A stretch of 64,000 nt of DNA from Congeria kusceri (taxonomy: Eukaryota > Mollusca > Bivalvia > Myida > Dreissenidae), in the NCBI GenBank assembly GCA_027627225.1, contig CM051030.1:4741501-4805500 (forward strand), written 5' to 3'. How positions within the stretch are numbered: the first letter of the stretch is position 1; each line of letters starts with the position of its first letter. Below the pieces are notes generated by a model. The model was not told the DNA's origin. It saw nothing but the letters and a program-made list of their open reading frames with translations, and did no database searches. Position numbers and translations under genes: made by a program. Shown piece by piece: positions 26,461 to 39,200 of the stretch.

Positions 26461-28113
26461 TAGTGAAGGACAATGAATACCTCTTCCTCCTTTTCGCGTT
26501 TCTTCTGTTCATAACTTTTCTTTTTGTCTTTTACCCAGTCATCTACGCAACCTGTAAGTGATATGAACATTATCATTAAAGTGTATATACTATGTACTCT
26601 TCAAGTTTAAGCTTTGTTGTTTGTAAATAAGTTTTAACATTCGCCCAAACTCTTGTTTTTCGACTTCCAAACTTTCATTTGGTTGAATGCTTACAGTATA
26701 TTGCTGCTTTTGAATATTTCTTGCCAAGCATTAACAAGCGAAACCTAATTGTAGTCTGTATTCTTTTTAAACGACCTTACAACATTGTAAGTGCATTAAA
26801 CAAACCCCTGCAGAGTAGTATATCAGCCATTGTTGACAAATACCCGTCCGTTATCTTAGCTAACAACTGTTCAGTCACTGTGATAAGCTCAGTCAGTCTC
26901 CTGTTCATCACTAGTTGGGCTTCTTTTGCAATCTTCTGGATTGTTACCAACTGTAGTAGGTGCCGACACGGGACACAGTCGCCGCTAAAACCTAATAAAA
27001 TAAAAAATATGTTTGGTAGTGAAAGATCGCCACGGATTTCGTACAGTATAAAAACAATTTAGCTAGGTGTCATGTTTACGTAGTTGCAAAATTATTTTCA
27101 AAGATTCAAGAGAAATCAAGTTTGTTAAAGCAATACATTTTACTTCGTATTCCGCTCTTTCTTGGAAACTGCCTATTTCGTCCAGAATTCTCATCTTTAG
27201 TTCGTTTAGTTTTTGTGAAATATGTTCTGCATACGCGCATATCTTTTGTATATCGGGGATCGCATTTTCCATGAGCTGAAAGCACTAGATGTTATGTACG
27301 AGTATAGCATTCAAAACCGGCGTCCAACGCTGAGCGTTCAGTTGATGAAGTCGATATGGGCAGATGACGCAATGAACATACCTATCTTATGTATCTTACC
27401 TCGTACAGAATACTCGCTTTTCATTGGTTTAGCTGGGTCACGTGTTGACTGTGTATTATTCCATACTATGTCAGTAGCAGTTAATGTCCAGTCAGTAAAA
27501 TCATTCTTTCAAAACTAAACATAAACTGTTAATTTACCGACCCTCTATCACACCGTACGGGATCAGTAGTAAAACAGTATGTAATATAAAGCACGATATA
27601 AAAGTAGTAAATAAAATGTACCTTGTTAAAATTATCCGTATAATCTTTAATTTTCTCAGCATCTTTAGGAGGTCCAGAGAGAGCCTGAAATGTGTCAATA
27701 TTCCCTTGTAGAATCTCAATTGCTTTCTCGTCAGTCATGCTGTGGCATGGACATAAAGCTGATTGTAACTGGTGACCAAATATTAAGTGCGGGAACATAG
27801 GACGTGTTGATTTCAGAAATGGCTTTCATATACGCTCTTTTTGAAAGTGTCTTAGTTTTTAACTGGAGAACACCGTTGTTTTAACAATGACCTGCAGTCA
27901 AGTATATTAATTGAATGCGGTTAACAAAGATATGGTACATGTTTCTTATGTCATTAAAGCAATGTGTTCGATTGTTATCTGAAAGTCTTTAGTTTTAAAT
28001 TGTGCAATTTGGCACTATCTAACTACCATTGGTTAAAAATATCGGCCTTTAACTAGGAAGAAAATATAATGGAGAAATACGATACGTTTACCGACGCGAT
28101 TTCCGTCTGCAGT

Positions 28114-28603
<490 letters not shown>

Positions 28604-28779
28604 TGTCATTAATAATATTTCAAATTAATAAATTTCAAATGCATGAAACGTATGCGATCTCAAATAGAGATTATCATAAGGTGTTTATTACCATACAATG
28701 ACGACATTCTTTAAATTACTAATATTGATGTAATTCATTTATTCGTATTTAAGCTTCACTTTAGACAGGGCACATGTTT

Positions 28780-29920
28780 TACCCTCAACCAAACATGGGG
28801 AGAGGGGCTATACAGGAGTCACTTGATTCCTTCCTGTAGAGTCCCGAAATTGTTTAGGTCCCATTTTCTTGAAAACTATTTGACCTACAACTTTCAAACT
28901 TGAATACTTATTAAGCATTATTGTAAGACAAGAACCATAACTCTTTCATGGTTTTGATGAGATTATGGTTCTTTTTTTAATTAGAAAATTCTTTTTTTTT
29001 GTTTAGTTTTACATTAAGGTCCACCTTTAGATCTTCATCTTTCAAACTTAGAGTACTTAATCAGCACGATGAGATGTGGGTGTCGGACAAAAACCATAAA
29101 TCTGTATTGAATGTATTTATTTATGGCCGTTTTTTCGACTTAGAATGTTTGGTTTAGTTTTTCTTTTAGGTCCACTTTTCTTGAATCAATAACCATAACT
29201 GTGTCGTGGAGTTTGACTGAATTATGGCCATTTTTCGACTTTGAAAATTCATTTTTCTTGGTTAATTTGTTTTGCTTATGTTCACTTGAAAAACGATTTG
29301 ACATCCAGCTTCTTCAGCATGATGCGATTAATGTGGAGGACAAAAAAGATGAATTTTGAATGACTTATGGTCCTTTTTCGACTTAGAATAGATCGGTTAA
29401 TTTGTTTGTTTAAGTTCACTTAAACAAATGATATAGCCTTCATACTTTGTATAATTGTTTAGTATGATGAGATGAGTATGTAGGACAAGAACCTTAACTC
29501 TGTTTTGAATTGAAATATGAATATTTTGACTTAGTAAATTTAATTTTTTCGTAAGGATTACTTTCATGTCTACTTTTCTTGAAAATAATTGCACATATAA
29601 CCTTCAAACTTTGTAAACTTACTAGTATTCAGTATTATATGCTGGCTGTGAGGGCAAAAAAAACATAACTCTGTTTTAGATTTTGATTGCTTTATGGCAC
29701 TTTCCAACTTAAAATAATCATTTAAATTCATATTTCTTTAATTTGTCGTTTATGTACATTCTGCAAAAAAAGACCCTTTAGTCTTCAGACTCAGTATACT
29801 TATCCAGTATGATAAGATGGGTATGTAGGACAAGAATCATAACCTGTCATGTATGTTATAGATAAATGGCCCTTTTTCGACTTGCATAATTGTTTCGTTT
29901 TTGTTTTTGTTTTTATCTTG
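28780..29920. repeat. Degenerate tandem repeat of about 150 bp
   Basis: About seven diverged copies share AAGAACCATAACTCTG, 'ttatggcc', 'tttttcgacttagaa' and 'ttcaaact' blocks (landmarks near 28926, 29087, 29190, 29338, 29482, 29654, 29825). Confidence 0.7.
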
Positions 29921-30735
29921 GGAGGTTAATCTGACGAGCGATAGCATCCGCAGGCGGTGCTCTTGTTTTATGCATGTCTGTCCCATTTTTTCTCTTATGT
30001 AGGTCGTTTTGTTACTCAAAACATTGTTCTGTGTCAAAGATCCAAAACTAAATATCTCTACATCTGTGACGACACTGAATCTAAGGCTATTAATCGTAAC
30101 GGTGATAACTCCAGTTAAGATTTGTTGATGATGTTTTTTTACATTGACTGACCAGCTTTTCCGCAAGGGAGGTTATGTTTTCACCGGCGTTGGTCTGTAT
30201 GTCTCAGTCTGTATGTGTGTCTGTCTGTCGGTTAGCTTTACACAAAAAGTTATGAACGGATATTCATGGAAGATTTTGGGAATATTGCAAATGGTCTATT
30301 ACTAACTTTTGACTATATTGCAAAACATAAATTTATAGTATTATCAATGTGCAGTGTGTAATTTTTCTATATACATTCATGTAGTGTAATTTACAAGATT
30401 GGTGTGGTATAATTGGGACATTTCTTGTTGAAAGACGTGCAGGTTACAATTTTACGCTATTGGGTTATGAAATTATCTACGATTGTTCGAACTTGATATT
30501 TCAAATCATGTTTTAATATATATGTTGGACATGTTAAATGGAAGTCATTGAATGCACTCACGTTGATTATCAACGCTTTCCAGTTAAATGTGCTTTGTAA
30601 TAATTTATTTAATAATACAATTTATCATTGTCCTACTGCGACTAGTACTTATTTCGATTACATTAACATACAGATACAAAAGTTCAGTTTACTGTTGTGT
30701 ATACACTGTTTAAAAACATTTTACTACTTATGTGT
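29920..30735. other. Intergenic DNA with a dispersed-element start
   Basis: Near 30165-30260 is a mollusc-type repeat start (GGGAGGTTATGTTTTCACCG, then a 'tgtgtgtctgtctgtcgg' stretch); a related one is at 53500. The rest shows no gene. Confidence 0.5.
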
Positions 30736-32960
30736 AGACTGCTTGTATACAGTATGTAAGTAGTTTGTTTTACTCGGTGACCTCTATTGGGTTTACATTT
30801 TACTACTTACGTGTAGACGGCTTGTATACAGTATGTAAGTAGTTTGTTTTACTCGGTGACCTCTATTGGGTTTACATTTTACTACTTATGTGTAGACTGC
30901 TTGTATACAGTATGTAAGTAGTTTGTTTTACTCGGTGACCTCTATTGGGTTTACATTTACTACTTACGTGTAGACGGCCTGTATACAGTATGTAAGTAGT
31001 TTGTTTTACTCGGTGACCTCTATTGGGTTTACATTTACTACTTACGTGTAGACGGCCTGTATACAGTACGTAAGTAGTTTGTTTTACTCGGTGACCTCTA
31101 TTGGGTTTACATTTACTACTTACGTGTAGACGGCCTGTATACAGTATATAAGTAGTTTGTTTTACTCGGTGACCTCTATTGGGTTTACATTTACTACTTA
31201 CGTGTAGACGGCTTGTATACAGTATGTAAGTAGTTTGTTTTACTCGGTGACCTCTATTGGGTTTACATTTACTACTTACGTGTAGACGGCTTGTATACAG
31301 TATGTAAGTAGTTTGTTTTACTCGGTGACCTCTATTGGGTTTACAATTACTACTTATGTGTAGACTGCTTGTATACAGTATGTAAGTAGTTTGTTTTACT
31401 CGGTGACCTCTATTGGGTTTACATTTACTACTTATGTGTAGACGGCTTGTATACAGTACGTAAGTAGTTTGTTTTACTCGGTGACCTCTATTGGGTTTAC
31501 ATTTACTACTTACGTGTAGACGGCTTGTATACAGTATGTAAGTAGTTTGTTTTACTCGGTGACCTCTATTGGGTTTACATTTACTACTTACGTGTAGACT
31601 GCTTGTATACAGTATGTAAGTAGTTTGTTTTACTCGGTGACCTCTATTGGGTTTACATTTACTACTTACGTGTAGACGGCCTGTATACAGTATGTAAGTA
31701 GTTTGTTTTACTCGGTGACCTCTATTGGGTTTACATTTACTACTTACGTGTAGACTGCTTGTATACAGTATGTAAGTAGTTTGTTTTACTCGGTGACCTC
31801 TATTGGGTTTACATTTACTACTTACGTGTAGACTGCTTGTATACAGTATGTAAGTAGTTTGTTTTACTCGGTGACCTCTATTGGGTTTACAATTACTACT
31901 TATCTGTAGACGGCTTGTATACAGTATGTAAGTAGTTTGTTTTACTCGGTGACCTCTATTGGGTTTACATTTACTACTTACGTGTAGACGGCCTGTATAC
32001 AGTATATAAGTAGTTTGTTTTACTCGGTGACCTCTATTGGGTTTACATTTACTACTTACGTGTAGACGGCCTGTATACAGTACGTAAGTAGTTTGTTTTA
32101 CTCGGTGACCTCTATTGGGTTTACAATTACTACTTACGTGTAGACGGCTTGTATACAGTACGTAAGTAGTTTGTTTAACTCGGTGACCTCTATTGGGTTT
32201 ACATTTACTACTTACGTGTAGACGGCTTGTATACAGTATGTAAGTAGTTTGTTTTACTCGGTGACCTCTATTGGGTTTACATTTACTACTTACGTGTAGA
32301 CGGCTTGTATACAGTATGTAAGTAGTTTGTTTTACTCGGTGACCTCTATTGGGTTTACATTTACTACTTACGTGTAGACGGCTTGTATACAGTATGTAAG
32401 TAGTTTGTTTTACTCGGTGACCTCTATTGGGTTTACATTTACTACTTACGTGTAGACGGCTTGTATACAGTATGTAAGTAGTTTGTTTTACTCGGTGACC
32501 TCTATTGGGTTTACATTTACTACTTACGTGTAGACGGCCTGTATACAGTATGTAAGTAGTTTGTTTTACTCGGTGACCTCTATTGGGTTTACATTTACTA
32601 CTTACGTGTAGACGGCTTGTATACAGTATGTAAGTAGTTTGTTTTACTCGGTGACCTGTATTGGGTTTACATTTACTACTTACGTGTAGACTGCTTGTAT
32701 ACAGTATGTAAGTAGTTTGTTTTACTCGGTGACCTCTATTGGGTTTACATTTACTACTTACGTGTAGACGGCCTGTATACAGTATGTAAGTAGTTTGTTT
32801 TACTCGGTGACCTCTATTGGGTTTACATTTACTACTTATGTGTAGACTGCTTGTATACAGTATGTAAGTAGTTTGTTTTACTCGGTGACCTGTATTGGGT
32901 TTACATTTACTACTTATGTGCTGACTGCTTGTATACAGTTTACTCGGTGACCTGTATTGT
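30735..32960 (-). repeat. 78-bp minisatellite, about 28 copies
   Basis: Units contain GACGGCCTGTATACAGTATG, TAAGTAGTTTG, ACTCGGTGACCTCTATTGGG and TTTACATTTACTACTTA. Most copies are exactly 78 bp and nearly identical; the first copies on the + strand are 79 bp. Because 78 is a multiple of 3, the - strand stays open for 725 codons (30872-33049) with a 26-residue repeat containing HRVKQTTY. It lies just 3' of gene B2. I treat the frame as non-genic: no domain, no signal peptide, and an indel shifts the end copies. Confidence 0.93.
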
Positions 32961-33226
32961 GTTTTGAGATGATGGCAGTTCTGAATGAAGTGGTATACAC
33001 ATCGAAAACCTATAATGCGTCGAAACAAGTAAAGCTCAAATTCGTGCAAATATGTTATAAATGTGTCAATATAGTCACACTAGCAAAGTAAAACCACATG
33101 TATAAGTCCTCACATAATGCAGCCTCAGGCGCGGAAGGATGTTAAACCGCGAAACAACAACAAAAACCACGTGTATGCCAATGGCTGGTCCACGAATGTC
33201 ACTAGTTAGTTCATGAAACAACACAT

Positions 33227-36200
33227 CTACTTCTTCTTCTGGCTCGTTTTGGTTGTTGGCGTATTCCTCTTTTGAGAACGCGCTGTGTACATTCCACTGT
33301 AGTCGTCTCCGGTTCTCTGTGGGAACAAACATGCACATAGTTTCAAATATCCAAGAAACATCGTTTATATATATATTACCTGACCAAGGCGGTTGTATGT
33401 TGGTTTGTTATGAACGGAGGTGGATGGAATGTTCTCGTAAAGTTGGAAATGGGGCAGATGTTAGAATTTGGTGGCGAGCATCATTTTAAAAGGATTCATT
33501 ATTATTGGAAGAAATGGCAAATTGACACATTATGCTGTATAACTTATTAGTTGCACAACACATGAGCTGCCTTGACGGTGCTAGATTCATATAAATATAC
33601 CATATTTAGACAATTTTAGACATACGATTGCCTATATAGTATTATGCAATATGGCACGCATTGCATTTTTATAAACAACAAGTTAATACTGGAATTAACG
33701 ACTCAGATACTACTGTTCAAGGTAAATTAAATTAATTTTAGAGATAATTAAGCGGCATCATCAGAACCTTTATTCAAACAGCTCCTCAGTAGAAAGGTAA
33801 TACAATTAAAACATTCCGTAATCCCGTGTTTTTTCTTCTTTTGAGGTTTATTTGGTATTTGCGGTTTTATTCGGGCAAAGGAACAACACACGCTCCTTAT
33901 TTTACTTATTTCAATTATAAAATATTGTCTTTCACGTACGACTTATTGTTTAAATTTTCACTTTAATAAAACTTAACTAAAATTATCCTTAGGAGGTACA
34001 TGTACATGTATTATTGATATGGTCTATATTTGCACTCTACCTGAAAGGAAACGCCCAGTTTAACAGACTCCAACGCCACCCCTTTCTCACTCGTTATGTT
34101 AACGATTATATGTCCTTCATAGCCGTCACCAGCAGCTGCCGTGGCCCGAAAATCCTTCTTGGACGCCAGAGACAGGCTCAGGTTAACAGGATGAATGTAG
34201 GCGAAGAATCGATGAGTCAACTGAAGTTGAAACAAATCTTGAAGGCGGACTGAGATTAACTGGATGAATGTAGGCGAACAAGCGCTGAGTCAACTTAAGT
34301 AGAAACAAATCTTGATACGTACTAGTTCTAATTATTGCTTGATTAATTTTTACATTTTATCTGTTTCGAAACAATATATTAACGGTTGGTCGACTGTAGC
34401 GTATACATGCGTTTATAGTTCGAAATGAAATGATGACACAACATAGAAGAATACAAGTATCGGTTTGATACGTGATTGTTGTTTCTATTTCTCATATTTA
34501 CTAGCATGATATGGCGAATTATCAATTATCAAATGATTTCTAATTTATTATTTATTAAACTTTTTGGAAATTTAGTACATGGGCGTTTGCTTCAAACTGA
34601 TAACAAGCAGAATTCAATCTTTTATGTATGTCAATTGGTAATTGAAGGAAATAGTCAAAGTGCTCTAAATTTTAGTTTAAGGATACTGGTTCTCCATAAG
34701 TTTAAATGTTTAAAAGAATGTATACATATGTTTTAAAGGTTTAAATATGTTTACGTATTAGTTTTTCAAACCTAATATGCTAATTATTCATCAGTATCAT
34801 TTGACGAATGCTTACAAAAATCACAATTGTCCGTCAAGGTGTTGTTATGCATCCTGGAAGCGCAACTTTTATGTTCTAAAAAAGTATCTTCCAAATTTTA
34901 AATAAGTACATACATGTATGTTATTCAAGTACCAAATCTTACTTGGTCACTGTCTACTCGACTCAGATCTACAACTCCATCTGATTTTATGTTCAGTAGC
35001 TGGCCTTCCTTGATGTATACTATTTTGCTGACATCAGGGCCTAGGTAAACCACAATTAAGTTAAACCAAACCACCAAAAGTGTAATTCTCTAATATATAC
35101 AAAGTGAAACTCCATATTAAATTTCATTAATTGTGACACAGAGTTTCTCTTATTGTATGTAACTATAGTTTCTACACAATGGCAACTGTATAATATTCTA
35201 AAATTACAAAACCCAATTGCAATATTGTAATATATTGCAAGACATAAACAGTTTCAACAATGTCATTATAGAGATCTGTAAAACAAATAAAAGATAAACA
35301 CTTAAAGGCCTAGTTTAATCCTTTAATTGACCCCCCCCCCCAAATATGGGGTCTTGTATCCCTGTGTATTGGCACCCTACAGTGTGGACACAGTGTGGCG
35401 ACTCTTATCAGATGTTATCAATACACTGCTGCAGAGGAAACCGTGCACTTAGCCATTGCTCAGTCAGCGGAGAGAAATTATTGCAGATAATGATTAGAGA
35501 TTTTATATTGGACCAATACACATACCCCACGGAGACGCAAGAAATTTCTTAACTAGGACTTAAACATACCACATTGTAATTTCATGTTTCTTTACGACAA
35601 ATCAGACTTGTACGTACACAAACACTTTATCCAGGTCAGTGGTAGCTTATGTTATGCAACATATATATCGTATGAGTATTTTTTCAATTATTTCCCATGA
35701 TTATAACATTGGATAAGGATTACTTTGATTGATAAGGATTTGCTGGACATATGTTACCATAACAGATATTGTCACAATATGGAAAGACATATATTGCAAT
35801 ATAACACAATTGGTATAGTGTATTTCTTATATTAAACTACTTGGTAGATTTGAGATTACTAACCAAAGTCATATCCCTCGGCCCCTAACCGCTCGATGTT
35901 TTCAGGTACCAGATTACTCGGGGAAACGAGCAGTATTGCCTCCTTAGGGTTCTCACTTTTCTGCCGAAGGATGAATTTTGCCGGCGTGCCGTTTTTACGC
36001 TGAAAGGTGGCCATAATTTTCAGGGCATCTTTGTCTGACATCTCCCCGTCCAGTCCCAGATCTACAACGCTAGTCAAATATTTAATATAAAATGAAAACA
36101 AAATAATTTAAAAGACTTTGAGTGGCAGTACAATGCATTAGTATTAAAGTGGTATGTGTATTTATAATTATACTACGATATAATCAACAAAATACTAGTA

Positions 36201-39200
36201 CAATGAAACACTTAGTAAAATAAAATCAATTGCATTTACACATGTAATAACAGTAATGTAATTTATGAGTTGTGTAACCCTTGATATAATAACAAATCAA
36301 CATACGGATCATGACCGCATGAAGGAAAATAAGTGTGCTATTGCGTGCCCCATTACTCACTTGAATCCATCTTTAATGCATATTTTTTATTGTTAAATAA
36401 ACTAGCATGACCTGTACGCAGTAAACCGATTCTTGGCTATTCTTATGTTGAAAGTAAGCCCAATCTATAATTTGCGTTTGAAAAATGAAGCTTTGGAATA
36501 TGTGCGTGGTAAATACTAAATATTGACACACTGTATTATTTTATAATTATAATATAGCTTCTGTGTCAAAATCTTCAACAAATGTATTTGTTCGTTGTAC
36601 AATCCAATTATAAACATTCCGAAAATTTGGATTTTTCTAAATGTTTGACAAATTCTTTATAAATACCATCCCAGGAGTTAGACTGGCAATCTTGATATTC
36701 GCAAACCAAAGTAGATGCAAAAAGAATGTTGTCTGGTTTTCTGGTGTAAATTTGGGAGCCAATATATCATTTGGTCCGAATATGTTGTTTTTCGAAATTG
36801 CGGTGATTATGTTATTTATGTGTTATTTTTGTAATAATAAGAATAAATGTTTTCTGGACCAACTAAATTTTAACTGAGGTTTTACAGTAATTACTTGTAC
36901 GACGTTCCGTTCGGCGGCAATAGCAGCAGAGTAGTGCCTGTCGACGGCCTGTACTCGAAGTCCGCAAGCTTCCAGTCTGAATCGTCCGTCTGGCTAAGAT
37001 GACAACGACGATCCGCTTGCTCCTTACCTAAGAAATACATTTTGTACTTTGACTTAAAGTTTCTGAATCATAGGTCCTACAACATACAATGCATTTGGTT
37101 GAATTTGCAGCTCCTGCATTTGAGCTAATTTGTTTTCTAAAATTGTCACCGGGCCTCTAACGTGGTTAACTACTGTCTGTGAAATATATGTTTTGAATCA
37201 TGTGTCGTTGTAATTAGTTTATCTTTTCATTGAACTACACATTTGTTCTTAAAACTAAATACGTGTTGTATTAATTTTGAAATTTCACTCATATTTGCTT
37301 TGGTCTTACTGTCAAATTTCTTTATATCTGAAAAGGACACTTTCACGATTCTGGAAGGAGATTCTGCACAGATTAAGGAAACCATGGAGGTCGCGCTGTG
37401 CACATGCTTCCATCTGTCATCATGGCGCATGCATTCTTGTTTGTCCACTGATCGTATTGGTTGAACCTGGAAGTGATGCATGTTGAGATAGGACACAGTC
37501 ATTTCTCTGCCAAGATGATCATAATAAATACATTGTTAGTCAGACCGTCTTGTTTCCAATCAAGTAAAATAGTTTATTTGGAATTTGCTGTACAGATCTA
37601 TGCAACTAATCTCGTTTTGTCGTAACTAATTGACATAAAACTAATTTATCACTAATAAATATTTTACATGTATATGAATTACTATCAAACATATAACCTT
37701 TAAATCCAGACTGCTCGGTTCTTTAAACGTTCCTTCTTCGATCAGAATTCTAACACTGGAGTCCATTTCAGAACTGATTTCTGCTTCTTGGTCATTGACG
37801 GTTACTGTTTGTACCTTCGGCCTTGCCACTACTACTATCTTGCAGCTTGTGACATCTTGTAGCTCCCCTCCAGCCAAAGACACGTCAAATGATTCCTAGA
37901 TTAAGACAATACAAGGTATATCATATTTGTGATTACTGTTTGTTTCGTATTCTTTGTTTTATTTTTCGTCGTATTGGCAAGTGGTCACTTGTTTAGAAAT
38001 AATGAATGTATGATGTTATTAAGGGTTTTTATTTTATGCTTTCCAGTGATTTATAGGGAAATATCAGTGAAATAAAATTGGTAATTCACTGTTTGAAACA
38101 GTGAAAATTATCACTCCGGTAATGTTCACTGTTTCACACTGGTTCCCGTTTTAATACAGTAAATGAAACGGGCCGTCAACGATGCCGGGCTCAATTTTTT
38201 TTTTTTTTGACGTCATGAAGGTATTAATCCCGCGATTTTTTTTCAAATTAAACGCATTTAGATAGCACTTAAAATGTAACAAAACGGCGTAAAAGCATAA
38301 AAGAAACAGAAAATGTGTAGCTTTTGGTAGAATATTGATTTTTGATTCACTTGTGATCATAGAAGATATATATTTTCACAAGTGGCTGCGCCACTCGTGA
38401 AAATATAAATTTATATGATCACTCTACCGAAACCAACACATATCATCTATGTCTCCTGATGATGCGGTTGCAGTTTCACATATTCTATATTCGTTATTTA
38501 TACAGATTCTCTACTGCCGATGAAGCTGGAGTTTTGTATATTTTTATTTACAGTAAGTCACCCTTTTCGAGCATATTTTATTTTTAGGGAAACCATGTCT
38601 GCATACACTGCCATTATACAGGGACATAAAATTGAAAAGCATACGCATGTTCTTTGAACGTTGTCTGTAGGCTCCAAAATATCTTTCGTTTCCCAGAGAT
38701 CATCTTTGATGTTGATTTTGACGACCACGTCTTCACTTTTTGTGTTTGGTTGAACGTGTGGGAGAAAAACACCGAACGGAATCTGAAAGAAATACGTTGA
38801 CGGTTACTGATGAAGCAAATATCATGAATCATCTAGTTTACCAAATGGTATACAAGTATGCTATTACTTACGTTTGCTCCTAATTTTCCTTTCTTCGAGT
38901 TTATACGAACAACTCGACTTAAAGTCTTTTCACCATCGCTCAGAGCTTTCTTATAATAATCGTAATCGTCACAAGCATGGCAATCGATATCTTCTTTCTT
39001 CATCTCGTTTTCAGCAAAGGAAATTGCTGCTTGCATACCATCGTGGTAAGCTTTCCTACCGCCGACTTGATCGTGAAATCTAAGGGAAAAACAACAGTAT
39101 AATTACATGTACTACTGAGCATTTACACTTTTAGTTACTCCTAACTATACACACCAAAAAGTTTAAATAATGTATGGATGCAGTTCTTGAAGATGCATGC

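Larger units (their letters stand above)
17962..27738 (-). pseudogene. B1: decayed paralogue of B2 (coiled coil, ZU5-like, UPA-like)
   Basis: Exon remnants in 5'-3' order (numbered as in B2): E1 27622-27738, E2 27137-27275, E3 26806-26991, E4 26481-26551, coil exon 25804-26137, E7 22286-22499, E8 22049-22182, E9 20998-21195, E10 20470-20621, E12 19348-19538, E13 17962-18056. E1, E9 and E12 are clean. Damage: E8 has TAA at 22105-22107 and is 4 nt shorter than in B2, so out of frame; E13 has TGA at 18001-18003 where B2 has a Ser codon; the E7 donor GT at the B2 position is GG (22285-22284), although a GTTAAG 6 nt on could rescue it; the best coil-exon acceptor gives the wrong frame; E11, E14 and E15 were not found. 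It may still be transcribed. A shortened protein made by skipping the damaged exons cannot be excluded. Confidence 0.75.
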
